Counted from the stretch's first letter, positions 47,295-58,100 are shown. The stretch is 64,000 bases of DNA from Sinorhizobium mexicanum (GCF_013488225.1 NZ_CP041238.1:3693501-3757500), one strand, 5' to 3'. Notes: a model not told the origin generated them from the letters alone. A program made the numbers and translations.

Positions 47295-49133
47295 ATGCCT
47301 GCCTATCGTTCCCGCACCACCACCCACGGCCGTAACATGGCCGGCGCCCGCGGCCTCTGGCGCGCAACGGGCATGAAGGACAGCGACTTCGGCAAACCGA
47401 TTATCGCGGTGGTGAACTCGTTCACGCAGTTTGTGCCGGGCCACGTGCATCTTAAGGATATGGGCCAGCTCGTCGCGCGCGAGATCGAGGCGGCCGGCGG
47501 TGTCGCCAAGGAGTTCAACACGATCGCCGTCGACGACGGCATCGCCATGGGCCATGACGGCATGCTCTATTCGCTGCCCTCACGCGAAATCATCGCCGAC
47601 AGTGTCGAATACATGGTCAACGCGCACTGCGCCGATGCCATGGTCTGCATTTCCAACTGCGACAAGATCACGCCCGGCATGCTTATGGCGGCACTTCGCC
47701 TCAACATCCCGGCCGTCTTCGTCTCCGGCGGACCGATGGAAGCCGGCAAGGTCGTGCTGCACGGCAAGAAACACGCACTCGACCTCGTCGACGCGATGGT
47801 CGCTGCCGCCGACGACAACATTTCCGACGAGGACGTCAAGGTCATCGAGCGTTCCGCCTGCCCGACCTGCGGCTCATGCTCGGGCATGTTCACGGCGAAC
47901 TCGATGAACTGTCTGACCGAGGCGCTCGGCCTTTCGCTCCCCGGCAACGGTTCGACGCTCGCTACCCACGCCGACCGCAAGCGTCTGTTCGTCGAGGCCG
48001 GCCACCTGGTGGTCGATCTCGCGCGCCGCTACTACGAACAGGACGACGAACGCGTCCTGCCGCGCATGATCGCTTCCAAGCAAGCCTTCGAGAATGCCAT
48101 GGCGCTCGATATCGCCATGGGCGGCTCGACCAACACTGTGCTGCACATCCTCGCCGCGGCCTATGAAGGTGAGGTCGACTTTACCATGGACGACATCGAC
48201 CGGTTGTCACGCAAGGTTCCCTGCCTGTCAAAGGTCGCACCCGCAAAGGCCGACGTGCATATGGAAGACGTCCATCGCGCCGGCGGCATCATGTCGATCC
48301 TCGGCGAACTCGACAAAGGCGGCCTCATCAACCGCGACTGCGTGACCGTCCACAGCGAGACGCTCGGCGACGCCATCGACCGCTGGGACATCACCCGCAC
48401 GTCGAGCGAAACCGTCCGCGATTTCTACCGTGCCGCGCCGGGCGGCATCCCGACCCAGGTCGCGTTCAGCCAGGAGGCGCGCTGGGAAGATCTTGATACC
48501 GACCGCGAGAAGGGTGTCATCCGCTCGGTCGAGCATCCCTTCTCGAAGGACGGCGGCCTTGCCGTCCTCAAGGGCAACATCGCGCTCGACGGCTGCATCG
48601 TCAAAACGGCGGGCGTCGACGAAAGCATCCTGAAGTTTTCCGGCCCGGCCCGGGTCTTCGAAAGTCAGGACGCCTCCGTCAAGGCGATCCTCGCCAACGA
48701 GATCAAGGCGGGCGACGTCGTGGTCATCCGCTACGAAGGTCCGAAAGGCGGCCCAGGCATGCAGGAGATGCTCTACCCGACGAGCTATCTGAAGTCGAAG
48801 GGCCTCGGCAAGGCCTGCGCGCTCATCACCGACGGCCGCTTCTCCGGCGGTACGTCCGGCCTCTCCATTGGCCACGTCTCACCCGAGGCGGCGAACGGCG
48901 GCACGATCGGCTTGGTGCGCGATGGCGACATGATCGACATCGACATCCCGAACCGCACTATCAGCTTGCGTGTTGACGAAGCCGCGCTCGCCACCCGCAG
49001 ACAGGAGCAGGACGCCAAGGGCTGGAAGCCGGCCGAGCAGCGCAAGCGTCGGGTGACGACGGCGCTCAAGGCCTACGCCGCATTTGCCACCTCCGCCGAC
49101 CGTGGCGCCGTGCGAGATCTCGGCGACCGTTAA
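47295..49133 (+). CDS. ilvD: Dihydroxy-acid dehydratase
   Basis: IlvD dehydrates 2,3-dihydroxy-isovalerate and -3-methylvalerate in valine and isoleucine synthesis. The 612-residue protein has the Fe-S cysteines in [13 protein letters not shown] and [18 protein letters not shown]. The start [20 protein letters not shown] and the late [14 protein letters not shown] block are the family's ends, so it is full length. It stands alone, with a RIME pair after it. Confidence 0.97.
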   Translation: MPAYRSRTTTHGRNMAGARGLWRATGMKDSDFGKPIIAVVNSFTQFVPGHVHLKDMGQLVAREIEAAGGVAKEFNTIAVDDGIAMGHDGMLYSLPSREIIADSVEYMVNAHCADAMVCISNCDKITPGMLMAALRLNIPAVFVSGGPMEAGKVVLHGKKHALDLVDAMVAAADDNISDEDVKVIERSACPTCGSCSGMFTANSMNCLTEALGLSLPGNGSTLATHADRKRLFVEAGHLVVDLARRYYEQDDERVLPRMIASKQAFENAMALDIAMGGSTNTVLHILAAAYEGEVDFTMDDIDRLSRKVPCLSKVAPAKADVHMEDVHRAGGIMSILGELDKGGLINRDCVTVHSETLGDAIDRWDITRTSSETVRDFYRAAPGGIPTQVAFSQEARWEDLDTDREKGVIRSVEHPFSKDGGLAVLKGNIALDGCIVKTAGVDESILKFSGPARVFESQDASVKAILANEIKAGDVVVIRYEGPKGGPGMQEMLYPTSYLKSKGLGKACALITDGRFSGGTSGLSIGHVSPEAANGGTIGLVRDGDMIDIDIPNRTISLRVDEAALATRRQEQDAKGWKPAEQRKRRVTTALKAYAAFATSADRGAVRDLGDR

Positions 49134-49194
49134 GGCGGGGCTCGGGCAGATCGAACGGTTGCGGGGCATCACGCGGAGCGTGCATCCGCTAGCA

Positions 49195-49373
49195 TACCCC
49201 CCTCTGCCCTGCCGGGCATCTCCCCTACAAGGGGGAGATCGGCATGTGGCAACCTCCTGCCCGATATTCAGCCTTTCAGCTTCGGCTTCGGATCTGCGCC
49301 CTGATGAGCGGAGGGCGCGCTTCTTGCCAATCTCCCTCCTTGTGGGGAGATGCCCGGCAGGGCAGAGGGGGTA
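49195..49373. repeat. RIME1-like element, long inverted repeat
   Basis: A 47-base arm (TACCCCCCTCTGCCCTGCCG, then GGCATCTCCCC and a GGGGGAGAT tail) recurs inverted at about 49328-49373 with few mismatches. Each arm also folds on itself. It fills most of the 325-bp gap between ilvD and the second GFA gene. No gene is seen in the gap. Confidence 0.85.
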
Positions 49374-49458
49374 CAACACCCGCTTTCCCCATTTTCAGCG
49401 CAACACTCGCAGCAAGGCTTCCGCCACAGGGGAGCTTTTTCATCGCGATCGTCCGAAA

Positions 49459-49863
49459 TCACATGTGCCGCGTCTCTGCGGGCGGGTTCCACCAATTGTT
49501 GTGCAGCCCGTCCATATACTGGATCGGCAAAGCCGCGAGCACGGCCGGATCGACGTCGTCGAGGCAGGCGATATTGATGGAGACGAACGCGCCGCCGATC
49601 TCTTCGACATATCCGTGGCCGTAGGGCGCCATACCGCAGGTCTTGCAGAACCGGTGATGGCCGCTCATCGTGCCAAACTGGTAGTCACCTAAGCCGTTTT
49701 CCTCGCACATTAGCCGGAAGTCCTCCGGCTTTACGGTCGCGCCCCAATAGCGCAGCTTCGAGCAATACGAACAATTGCAGCGACTGGTCCCCGCCTGGAG
49801 ATCGACATCGACCTCGTAGCGAATCCGCCCGCAATGGCAGCTCCCTTGGTAGGTCGTCTTCAT
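49459..49863 (-). CDS. GFA family zinc protein, copy 2
   Basis: The 134-residue protein shares the GFA/CENP-V cysteine layout: CHCG near 8, CNCSYC near 29 and CKTCG near 73. It ends like the copy at 11615 (NIACLDDVD, then NPPAETRHM). The start at 49863 (MKTTYQGSCHCG) has GGGGTG six bases upstream; ATG 49869 is too close to that site. The substrate is unknown; glutathione adducts are only the family's namesake. Confidence 0.84.
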   Translation of the reverse strand: MKTTYQGSCHCGRIRYEVDVDLQAGTSRCNCSYCSKLRYWGATVKPEDFRLMCEENGLGDYQFGTMSGHHRFCKTCGMAPYGHGYVEEIGGAFVSINIACLDDVDPAVLAALPIQYMDGLHNNWWNPPAETRHM

Positions 49864-49944
49864 CGGCATCACCCCTCGCTTTGGTGCCATCAAGGCTTTG
49901 ATTTTCGCAAAGTTAGAGCGGGAAAAGCGGACGGAAAGGTCTCC

Positions 49945-49992
49945 TCGTCCGCCAGACGGACTAAGGACGCGGTAGCACTTTGAGTGGCTGCG
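49945..49992. repeat. Decayed hairpin-A copy
   Basis: CGTCCGCCAGACGGACTAAGG, interrupted, then ACGCGGTAGCACTTTGAGTG resembles the right half of hairpin A. The left arm is eroded. Confidence 0.4.
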
Positions 49993-50011
49993 ATATGCCG
50001 GCCCCGATCGT

Positions 50012-50500
50012 TCACGCCTCCACCGATAAGATCTCGGCGGCTCGCGTCCCGTCTTGGGTTAGCGCCACAAGATCGGCGCGCAGGCGGTCCGGAACAGTCG
50101 CGCCGAGCTGTCCATCGACCTCGGCATGGGTTTCCTTCCAGATCGGCACGGCCTCAGCTAGCAGCCGCTCGCCTTCCGCCGTCAGCCGCAGGCGGCGCAA
50201 CCGACGGTCCTCCGGATCGACAAGGACGTCGATAAGCCCGCGACGCTCAAGCGGCTTCAGCGCAGCGGTCAGTGTCGTGCGGTCCATGGCAAGCAGCGAC
50301 GCAACCATGCTGATACTCGGCGGTTCCGGCCGGTTGAGCGACATCAGCAGCGAGAACTGCCCGTTTGTGATATCGAGGGGCCGCAGCGCCTCGTCGAACC
50401 GGCGTGCGAGTGCCCGGGCAGCGCGCTGGATATGCAGGCACAGGCAGTTGTCCCTGACGAGGACGGTAGTGGCGAAGGGTACCAGAAGCGACTTTGACAT
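50012..50500 (-). CDS. MarR-family transcriptional regulator
   Basis: The 162-residue protein has the winged HTH of MarR proteins: LDITNGQFSLLMSLNRPE, the recognition helix region SISMVASLLAMDRTTLTAAL, and the wing VDPEDRRLRRLRLTAEGERLL. Dimer helices sit at both ends. It is divergent from the DUF899 gene with only 62 bp between starts. A palindrome there is the obvious binding site, so it most likely represses itself and the DUF899-DUF1579-VOC genes. Confidence 0.9.
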   Translation of the reverse strand: MSKSLLVPFATTVLVRDNCLCLHIQRAARALARRFDEALRPLDITNGQFSLLMSLNRPEPPSISMVASLLAMDRTTLTAALKPLERRGLIDVLVDPEDRRLRRLRLTAEGERLLAEAVPIWKETHAEVDGQLGATVPDRLRADLVALTQDGTRAAEILSVEA

Positions 50501-50508
50501 GGTTGAGT

Positions 50509-50526
50509 AATGTTGATATCAACGTA
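50509..50526. promoter_or_regulatory. Probable MarR operator
   Basis: GTTGATATCAAC is a perfect 12-bp palindrome, flanked by near-symmetric TAAT/CGTAAT, in the 62-bp divergent spacer between the MarR and DUF899 genes. Size and AT-rich core fit MarR-family sites. Confidence 0.65.
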
Positions 50527-50562
50527 ATTAGTCAAGTGCTACATTTCGTGAGGAGGAAGAGC

Positions 50563-51288
50563 ATGAGACCGAACCACGCCGTTGTGTCACCCGAGGAATG
50601 GCTGAAGGCACGCAAATCGCTTCTCGCCCTGGAAAAGGAGCACACCCGCTTGCGGGACCGGATCAATGCCGAGCGTCAGGCTCTGCCTTGGGTACGGATG
50701 GACAAATCCTATGTCTTCGAAACGCTCGCCGGCCCCAAGACATTGCCGGAGCTTTTCGGCGGGCGCAGCCAGCTCGTCGTCTATCACTTCATGCTTGGAG
50801 CAGACTGGGAAGCCGGCTGTCCAAGCTGCTCGTTCCTGGCCGATCATTTCGCCGGCATGCTGCCGCATCTCAATCATCACGACGTTACGCTGATCGCAGC
50901 TTCGAACGCGCCGCTCGCCAAGATCGAAGCCTATCGCAAGAGAATGGGCTGGCACTTCCCGTGGGTGTCGGCTGAAGGCAACGGCTTCAACAGCGACTTC
51001 CATGTGTCCTTCACGCCCACCGAACTCGCGGGCGACAAGGTCGTCTACAATTTCACGGAAATCGACAGCAATGAGGCCTACGAAGAGCTTCCCGGGCTCA
51101 GCGCCTTCTACAAGGACGAGGACGGCACCGTCTATCATACCTACTCCACCTATGCCCGCGGCCTGGAGGAACTTGTCGGCACCTTCATGCTGCTTGACCG
51201 GGCGCCGAAGGGTCGGAACGAAGGCACGATTATGGACTTCGTCCGCCGCCACGACGAATACGAGGAAGCGCCCAGGCAAAGAGCCTGA
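50563..51288 (+). CDS. DUF899 thioredoxin-like protein
   Basis: The 241-residue protein matches DUF899: VSPEEWLKARKSLLALEKEHTR at the N terminus, LPWVRMDKSYVFETLAGPKT, then a thioredoxin-like core with CPSC in ADWEAGCPSCSFLADHF. The family is widespread and uncharacterised; a redox role is inferred from the fold and CxxC. AGGAGGAAG stands just before the ATG. It heads an operon with a DUF1579 and a VOC gene under the divergent MarR regulator. Confidence 0.88.
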   Translation: MRPNHAVVSPEEWLKARKSLLALEKEHTRLRDRINAERQALPWVRMDKSYVFETLAGPKTLPELFGGRSQLVVYHFMLGADWEAGCPSCSFLADHFAGMLPHLNHHDVTLIAASNAPLAKIEAYRKRMGWHFPWVSAEGNGFNSDFHVSFTPTELAGDKVVYNFTEIDSNEAYEELPGLSAFYKDEDGTVYHTYSTYARGLEELVGTFMLLDRAPKGRNEGTIMDFVRRHDEYEEAPRQRA

Positions 51289-51377
51289 CGCCAAGGGGAA
51301 CCATCGGCGTTTCCGAGCGTTGCTATGTCACGCGGCGCTCCAGTCCGGGACGGCGCGTCTCGCCATTGGAGGGATTG

Positions 51378-51851
51378 ATGAAGGCGGAGCCGCAGGAAGA
51401 ACACCGCTGGCTGGAACAATTGCTCGGTGAGTGGCAAGTCACGTCGCTATCGCCGACCGAGGACGGCCCGCCGCAGGCTCCGTGGACGGAAAACGTTCGC
51501 TCAATGCAGGGCCTCTGGATTGTCTGCGAGGGACAAGGCACGATGTCGGACGGCAGCGCCGGCCAATCGTTGATGACCCTTGGCTTCAACCCACAGACGA
51601 ACCGCTATGTCGGCACCTGGGTCGGCTCGATGATGACGCACATGTGGGTCTATGACGGCGTGCTCGAAGACGACCGCAAGACGCTTACGCTTAACTGCGA
51701 GGGGCCGGACTTCGACCGACCCGGCAGATCCGCCAGCTATCAGGACGTAATAACCCTCATCGACGGCAATCACCGCACGCTGACGGCCCGTGTCCAGACC
51801 GAAGACGGAAACTGGAAGGAGATCATGGCCGCCGAATATCGCCGGCGCTAA
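51378..51851 (+). CDS. DUF1579 family protein
   Basis: The 157-residue protein matches DUF1579, a small beta-barrel-like domain: EEHRWLEQLLGEWQVTS, then GLWIVCEGQGTM, GFNPQTNRYVGTWVGSMMTH and a beta-rich end. No catalytic residues are known. It is often encoded with VOC and DUF899 genes, as here. The start is the ATG at 51378 with GGAGGG five bases upstream; an upstream in-frame TTG overlaps that site. Confidence 0.85.
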   Translation: MKAEPQEEHRWLEQLLGEWQVTSLSPTEDGPPQAPWTENVRSMQGLWIVCEGQGTMSDGSAGQSLMTLGFNPQTNRYVGTWVGSMMTHMWVYDGVLEDDRKTLTLNCEGPDFDRPGRSASYQDVITLIDGNHRTLTARVQTEDGNWKEIMAAEYRRR

Positions 51852-51997
51852 GGCGACATGCATAAGAGCGAAGAAGAGGTAAAGCGCGTCTCATGAATTC
51901 GTCTGAACGCGATGCGCTTCAGTGACGGCAGGCAAACCACTGTTCCGCTGCCGCGAATGACAGCAGATCCCCACAGCAAAAAACCGGAGGACGGAAA

Positions 51998-52768
51998 ATG
52001 ACGGGTCAGCATGGGAAATTCGTCTGGTATGAACTGATGACGACCGACACGAAGGCCGCCCAAACTTTCTACGAAAGCGTTGTTGGCTGGAGCGGCAGCG
52101 ATGCCGGTATGCCGGGCATCGAGTACACGCTGTTCTCCGCAGGTGATCGGCAGGTGGCGGGATTGATGACAATGCCCGAGGGCGCGCTGGAGATGAAGAT
52201 CCCGCCTGCCTGGCTCGGCTATGTCGCCGTCGATGACGTCGACGCGACCGCCGCCAAGCTCGCAGCAGACGGCGGCAATGTTCACCGCGCTCCGGACGAC
52301 ATACCGGGTGTCGGCCGCTTTGCCATCGTCACCGATCCGCACGGCGCCGTGTTCGCGCTTTTCAAAGGGACGAGTGAGGCGCCTGCGGCCCTCGAGCAGA
52401 TGGCGCCCGGAAACGTCGGCTGGCACGAGCTGATGGCCGGCGACCTCGAGACCGCGTTCCCGTTCTACTCCAGCCTTTTCGGCTGGACCAAGGACCAGGC
52501 GATGGACATGGGCGACATGGGCACCTACCAGATCTTCGCCTGGAACGGCACCCCGATCGGCGGCATGATGACCAAGCCGAAGGAGGTTCCCTCCCCCTAC
52601 TGGCTTTACTATTTCAACGTCGAGGCGCTGGATGCCGCGATCGAGCGGGCAAAAGCCGGTGGCGGCAAGATCGTCCTGGAGCCCATGGAAGTGCCGGGCG
52701 GAGCCTGGATCGTACAATGCATCGATCCGCAGGGCGCCCTTTTTGCCCTCGTTGCACCGAGACGTTGA
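51998..52768 (+). CDS. Two-domain VOC (glyoxalase/bleomycin-resistance fold) protein
   Basis: The 256-residue protein is a tandem of two VOC domains, about 5-125 (FVWYELMTTDTKAAQTFYES) and 132-254 (VGWHELMAGDLETAFPFYSS). This makes a complete metal-site barrel in one chain. It may isomerise or detoxify a small electrophile. It is the third gene of the MarR-linked set, 146 bp after DUF1579, with GGAGGACGG before the ATG. Confidence 0.88.
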   Translation: MTGQHGKFVWYELMTTDTKAAQTFYESVVGWSGSDAGMPGIEYTLFSAGDRQVAGLMTMPEGALEMKIPPAWLGYVAVDDVDATAAKLAADGGNVHRAPDDIPGVGRFAIVTDPHGAVFALFKGTSEAPAALEQMAPGNVGWHELMAGDLETAFPFYSSLFGWTKDQAMDMGDMGTYQIFAWNGTPIGGMMTKPKEVPSPYWLYYFNVEALDAAIERAKAGGGKIVLEPMEVPGGAWIVQCIDPQGALFALVAPRR

Positions 52769-52882
52769 CGGCCTGTCGACCAGTGACACCTTAAGAGCCA
52801 AGGGCGCCTCTCCATGCGGGGCGCCCCCTCTCCAATCCAAACTCGTGCATGTCGCACGCCGAGCCGTCTCGACGCCGGCCTG

Positions 52883-52914
52883 CTGCATATTTCCTTAAAT
52901 CGCAGCTGATTGAG
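52883..52914. repeat. Half copy of hairpin B, containing the LysR stop codon
   Basis: CTGCATATTTCCTTAAATCG followed by CAGCTGATTGAGG equals the left part of hairpin B at 12092 and 42842. The complement of its TTA (52895-52897) is the stop of the LysR gene on the minus strand. Confidence 0.65.
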
Positions 52915-53860
52915 GCGGCGCGCTGGGGTGATCGCTCGCCCGCCCGACCGGTTCCGGCGCCACGCGGGCATTCCGACCAAGAAAGTCGAGCACGGCCCGA
53001 ATACGCGCGGGAAGCGCGCCGCCTTGGCCGAGGAAGACGGCGTGGATCTCTTCCAGATCGCCGGGATTGAAGTCTTCCAGCACGGGAACGAGCCGCCCGG
53101 CGTCAATGTCGGCGCGCACGGTGAACTCCGCAAGCCGCGCCAGTCCGGCGCCGGCAAGGGCGAGATGGCGGAGCCCCTCGCCGTCGCTCACCTGCAGCAT
53201 GCCTGAAGCCGGCAGAATGATCGTTTCTCCGTCGGACCGGATCGGCCAGCCGTCGACGGCGCGCGCATAGCAGAAGCCGAGCCGGTTATGGCCCTCCAGC
53301 TCTTCGATGGTCGAGGGCGTCCCGTACTGATCGAGGTAGGAGGGCGCGGCCACGATCACCATTCGCGTGGTGCCGAGCTTGCGGGCAATCAGCGCCGAAC
53401 TCTTCAGCGGCCCTGATCGGATGGCGATATCGGCATGCGCCTCGATCAGGTCGACCACCGCGTCGGTCTGGACGATATCAAGCGAGACAGCGGGAAAGCG
53501 CCCCCGGAATTCCGGCAGCAGCGGCATCAGGATATGGGTTGCGAAGGAAGCGCTGACATTCAGCCGGACCCGACCCGTCGGCATCTCGCCTCCGGCCGCA
53601 CAACGTTCGGCCTCCTCGATGTCGGCCAGGATGCGGGCAGTGCGCTCGTAGAAGGCACTGCCCTCCGGCGTCAGTTGCAGCCGCCGCGTGGACCGGTTGA
53701 CGAGGCGGACGCCAAGCCGCTCCTCGAGCCGGAGGACAAGCTTGCTGACTGCCGATGGCGTCATGCGGAAATGGCGCGCTGCCGACGAGAAGCCGCCGAG
53801 TTCAACCGCCCTGGCGAACACTTCCATTTCCCCTGAACGATTGACGGAAAGCCGAGACAT
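52895..53860 (-). CDS. LysR-family transcriptional regulator
   Basis: The 321-residue regulator has the LysR HTH in the first 65 residues (FARAVELGGFSSAARHFRMT, then SKLVLRLEERLGVRLVNRSTR) and a periplasmic-binding-like effector domain with the RVRLNVSASFATHILMPLLP strand. It is divergent from the aldo-keto reductase gene, a typical LysR arrangement, so it probably controls that gene. The C-terminal residues SAAI and the stop come from a repeat. Confidence 0.9.
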   Translation of the reverse strand: MSRLSVNRSGEMEVFARAVELGGFSSAARHFRMTPSAVSKLVLRLEERLGVRLVNRSTRRLQLTPEGSAFYERTARILADIEEAERCAAGGEMPTGRVRLNVSASFATHILMPLLPEFRGRFPAVSLDIVQTDAVVDLIEAHADIAIRSGPLKSSALIARKLGTTRMVIVAAPSYLDQYGTPSTIEELEGHNRLGFCYARAVDGWPIRSDGETIILPASGMLQVSDGEGLRHLALAGAGLARLAEFTVRADIDAGRLVPVLEDFNPGDLEEIHAVFLGQGGALPARIRAVLDFLGRNARVAPEPVGRASDHPSAPPQSAAI

Positions 53861-53967
53861 ATGACTTCAACTCACAAATGATGTTCCGAACAGCAGTCTA
53901 TCTCCAAAAGGCAAAGAGCTCCACCTTCATGTCTCCAGATGCATTGAAACGACAAGGGAGTTGCAAA

Positions 53968-55002
53968 ATGGAGTATCGACGGCTCGGCTCGTCTGGTCTG
54001 AAAGTTCCGGCACTGAGCTTCGGCGCAGGCACGTTCGGCGGAAAGGGTCCGCTCTTCGGCGCCTGGGGCACGACGGACGACGCGCAAGCGCGTCGCCTTG
54101 TCGATATCTGCCTCGAGGCCGGCGTCAATCTCTTCGACACGGCGGATGTCTACTCCGATGGCGCCTCGGAGGAAGTGCTCGGCGCGGCGATCAAGGGCCG
54201 CCGAGAGAAGGCGATCCTGTCCACCAAGATGTCGCTGCCGATGGGCGACGGGCCGAACGACGCCGGTTCATCGCGCTCGCGTCTCATCCACGGTGTCGAA
54301 GCGGCGCTGAAGCGTCTCGGAACCGACTATATCGACCTCATGCAGTTGCACGCTTTCGACGCCGGAACGCCGATCGAAGAGGTGCTCTCGACATTCGACG
54401 TCTTGGTTCGCGCCGGCAAGCTCCGCTATGTCGGCGTCTCCAACTTCGCCGGCTGGCAGTTGATGAAATCGCTCGCGCTCGCCGAGAGACACGGCTATCC
54501 CCGCTACGTCGCCAACCAGGTCTACTATTCGCTGATCGGCCGCGATTACGAATGGGAACTGATGCCGCTCGGGCTCGACCAGGGTGTCGGGGCTCTCGTC
54601 TGGAGTCCGCTGGGCTGGGGCCGGCTGACGGGCAAAATCCGCCGCGGGGAGCCGTGGCCGCCCGGAAGCCGGCTGCACGACACCGCGGCGTTCGGACCGC
54701 CGGTCGACGATGAAAAGCTCTACGACATCGTCGACGTGCTCGATGCCCTGGCAGACGAAACCGGCAGGACCGTGCCGCAGATCGCCATCAACTGGCTTCT
54801 GCAGCGGCCGACCGTTTCGAGCGTCATCGTCGGCGCCCGCAACGAAGAGCAGCTCCGGCAAAACCTCGGCGCTGTCGGCTGGTCGCTCTCTGCCGATCAG
54901 CTGGCGCGTCTCGATAAGGTGAGTGCAATGACGGCGCCATACCCGCATTTCCCCTACTACCGGCAGGAAGGCTTCGCCCGCATCAACCCTCCGCCGGTCT
55001 GA
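53968..55002 (+). CDS. Aldo/keto reductase
   Basis: The 344-residue NADPH-dependent reductase has the AKR tetrad: D57 and Y62 in DTADVYSDGASEEVLG, K87 in ILSTKM and H128 in LMQLHAF. The C-terminal VIVGARNEEQLRQNL is the cofactor phosphate site. It resembles the bacterial AKR subfamily that includes YhdN/Gsp69-like proteins. AAGGGAG precedes the ATG at 53968; an open extension to 53878 has no such site. The divergent LysR gene is its likely regulator. Confidence 0.9.
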   Translation: MEYRRLGSSGLKVPALSFGAGTFGGKGPLFGAWGTTDDAQARRLVDICLEAGVNLFDTADVYSDGASEEVLGAAIKGRREKAILSTKMSLPMGDGPNDAGSSRSRLIHGVEAALKRLGTDYIDLMQLHAFDAGTPIEEVLSTFDVLVRAGKLRYVGVSNFAGWQLMKSLALAERHGYPRYVANQVYYSLIGRDYEWELMPLGLDQGVGALVWSPLGWGRLTGKIRRGEPWPPGSRLHDTAAFGPPVDDEKLYDIVDVLDALADETGRTVPQIAINWLLQRPTVSSVIVGARNEEQLRQNLGAVGWSLSADQLARLDKVSAMTAPYPHFPYYRQEGFARINPPPV

Positions 55003-55013
55003 GCGGGCGACGC

Positions 55014-55050
55014 CCGGGATTTGCGCCCCGGCTTTCGGCTTGCTTTCTTT
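55014..55050 (+). terminator. Probable terminator after the aldo/keto reductase
   Basis: The stem CCGGG / CCCGG is followed by CTTTCGGCTTGCTTTCTTTC, about 12 bases after the stop. It is moderate in strength. Confidence 0.45.
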
Positions 55051-55116
55051 CTTCGCATTGCACAAAGTTCCCCATGAATGGCCGGCAACGGACCGGCCAT
55101 CGAGGGGAAAATCTGC

Positions 55117-58100
55117 ATGTCGATCAAGGCCAGCATCTACCACCTCACGCACTACACCTACGACCGCCCGGTGAGCCTCACACCGCAGATCATCCGGCTG
55201 AAACCTGCCGCGCATTCGAAGACCAAGGTCATCAGCCACTCGCTGAAAGTCTCGCCTGCCAACCATTTCGTCAATTTGCAGCAAGACCCCTACGGCAACT
55301 ATCTGGCCCGCTACGTCTTTCCCGATCCGGTGACGGAACTGAAGATCGAGGTCGACCTGGTCGCCGACATGACCGTCTACAACCCATTCGATTTCTTCGT
55401 AGAGGAAGAAGCCGAGCACTGGCCTTTCGGTTATCCCGAAGACTTGAGCGAGGACCTGAAGATCTACATGACGCCGGAGCCGATCGGGCCAAGGCTTTCG
55501 CAATTCATGGAGAGCGTCGACCGGTCACGCCAGCGCACCGTCGACAAGATCGTCGCTCTCAACACGCGGCTGCAGAAGGAAATCGGCTATGTCATCCGCA
55601 TGGAGGCGGGCGTCCAGTCGCCGGAAGAGACGCTCGGCACTGCCAGGGGCTCATGCCGCGATTCCAGTTGGCTGCTGGTGCAGATCCTTCGCAATCTCGG
55701 CTTTGCCGCCCGCTTCGTCTCCGGCTATCTGATCCAGCTGAGGCCGGACCTGAAAGCCCTCGACGGCCCCTCCGGCACCGAATACGACTTCACCGACCTT
55801 CACGCCTGGGCCGAGGTCTATCTTCCGGGTGCCGGCTGGATCGGGCTCGATCCGACGTCAGGTCTATTGACCGGAGAGAGCCACGTTCCGCTCGCCGCCA
55901 CCCCGCATTATCGAAACGCCGCGCCGATATCCGGCGAGTTCTTCGGCGATCCGGACACGAGAAGCGATTTCGCCTTCGACATGAACGTTGCTCGCGTCGC
56001 CGAACATCCGCGCATCACCAAGCCCTTTTCCGACGAGAGCTGGGAAGCGCTGAATGCGCTCGGTGATGAAGTCGATCGTGTGCTGGCGGAAAACGACGTT
56101 CGCCTGACCATGGGCGGCGAACCGACCTTCGTCTCGATCGACGATTTCGAATCCGATGAATGGAACACCGCAGCGGTCGGCCCCACGAAGCGCAAGAAGG
56201 CGGATGCGCTCATCCGCCGCCTGCGTGAGCGCTTCGCGCCGGGCGGCTTCCTGCATTACGGACAGGGCAAGTGGTATCCGGGCGAAAGCCTGCCGCGCTG
56301 GACCTTTTCCCTCTGCTGGCGCAGAGACGGCGTGCCGATCTGGCGCCAGCCCAGTCTGATCGCCGAGGAAAACGGCCGGCACGAAATCACCGGGGAGGAC
56401 GCCGAGCGCCTGCTCGTCGCGATTGCCGGCGAACTCGACGTCGATGCGGACATGGTCGTTCCGGCCTATGAGGACCCGGCCGAGTGGATCGTCAAGGAAG
56501 CAAACCTTCCGGACAACGTCGACCCTTCCAATTCCAAACTCAAGGATCCGGAAGAGCGCAGCCGCCTCGCCCGCGTCTTCGAGCGCGGGCTCACGGCCCC
56601 GACGGGCTACGTTCTGCCAGTGCAGGCCTGGAACGCACGTGCGAGTGACCGGCGATGGATGAGCGAGAAATGGAAGACCCGGCGCGGCCGGATTTTCCTC
56701 GTGCCCGGTGACAGCCCGGTCGGCTATCGCCTGCCGCTCGGCTCGCTCCCCCATATCGCGCCGTCTGCCTACCCCTATGTCAATCCGGTGGATCCGACAG
56801 TTTCGCGTGACGACCTGCCGAATTTCAGCGAGAGCCGGGGCCGCGTGCAGCCGTCGCGCTTCCAACCGTCCGAGGAGTCGCCGACGCCGCTGCCGCCCTC
56901 TCGCGACGAGATCGACGGCGCCGTCCGCACCGCGATCAGCGTGGAACCGCGCGACGGGCGGCTTTGCGTCTTCATGCCGCCGACCACCAGCATCGAGGAA
57001 TATCTCGATCTCGTCGCCTCGACCGAGCGGGCCGCCGCCGTGCTCGGCATGCCGGTGCATATCGAAGGCTATGCGCCGCCGCAGGATGAGCGCATCAACG
57101 TCATCCGCGTCGCTCCGGATCCCGGCGTGATCGAGGTCAACATTCACCCGGCAGCGAACTGGCGGGAATGCGTCGACATCACCACGGCGATCCACGAGGA
57201 GGCCCGCCAGAGCCGGCTCGGCACCGACAAGTTCATGATCGACGGCCGCCACACCGGAACCGGCGGCGGCAATCACGTGGTCGTCGGCGGCCGCAGCCCC
57301 AATGACAGCCCGTTCCTGCGTCGGCCGGATCTTCTGAAGAGCATCGTGCTCCACTGGCAGCGCCACCCCTCGCTCTCCTATCTCTTTTCCGGCCTTTTCA
57401 TCGGGCCGACCAGCCAGGCGCCGCGCATCGACGAGGCGCGCCACGATTCGCTCTATGAATTGGAGATTGCGCTCGCACAGGTACCGCCGCCCGGCGGCGA
57501 TCGCCCGGCTCCCTTGCCATGGCTGGTGGACCGGTTGTTCCGCAACCTGCTCGTCGACGTCACCGGCAATACCCATCGCTCCGAAATTTGCATCGACAAG
57601 CTCTTCTCACCGGACGGACCGACCGGGCGGCTCGGACTGATCGAGTTCCGCGGTTTCGAGATGCCGCCGAACGCCCGCATGTCGCTCGCCCAGCAATTGC
57701 TCGTTCGCGCGCTTATCGCCCGCTTCTGGAAAAGCCCTATCGATGGCGGCTTCGTGCGCTGGGGCACGGTTCTGCACGATCGCTTCATGCTGCCGCACCA
57801 TGTCTGGCAGGATTTTCTCGACGTGCTTGCCGACCTGCGCACCTACGGCTTCGATTTGAGGCCCGAATGGTTCGAGGCACAGCTCGAATTCCGTTTCCCG
57901 TTCTGCGGCGAGGTGGAATATGAAAAGGCCAAGCTCGAACTGCGACAGGCCCTCGAACCCTGGCATGTGATGGGAGAACATGGCGCGATCGGCGGTACCG
58001 TGCGTTTTGTCGATTCCTCGGTGGAGCGATTGCAGGTCAAGCTCGAAACCGCCAATCCGGATCGCTACAAGGTCGCCTGCAATGGCCGCCCCGTGCCGCT

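Noticed and set aside
52801..52826. Terminator after the VOC gene
   Set aside because: GGGCGCC / GGCGCCC can pair, but the following bases are C-rich with no T tract.
55864..57576. Open frame of 570 codons opposite the DUF2126 gene
   Set aside because: It is a GC-driven shadow with low-complexity Arg/Ala/Asp text; the sense strand has clear domains.
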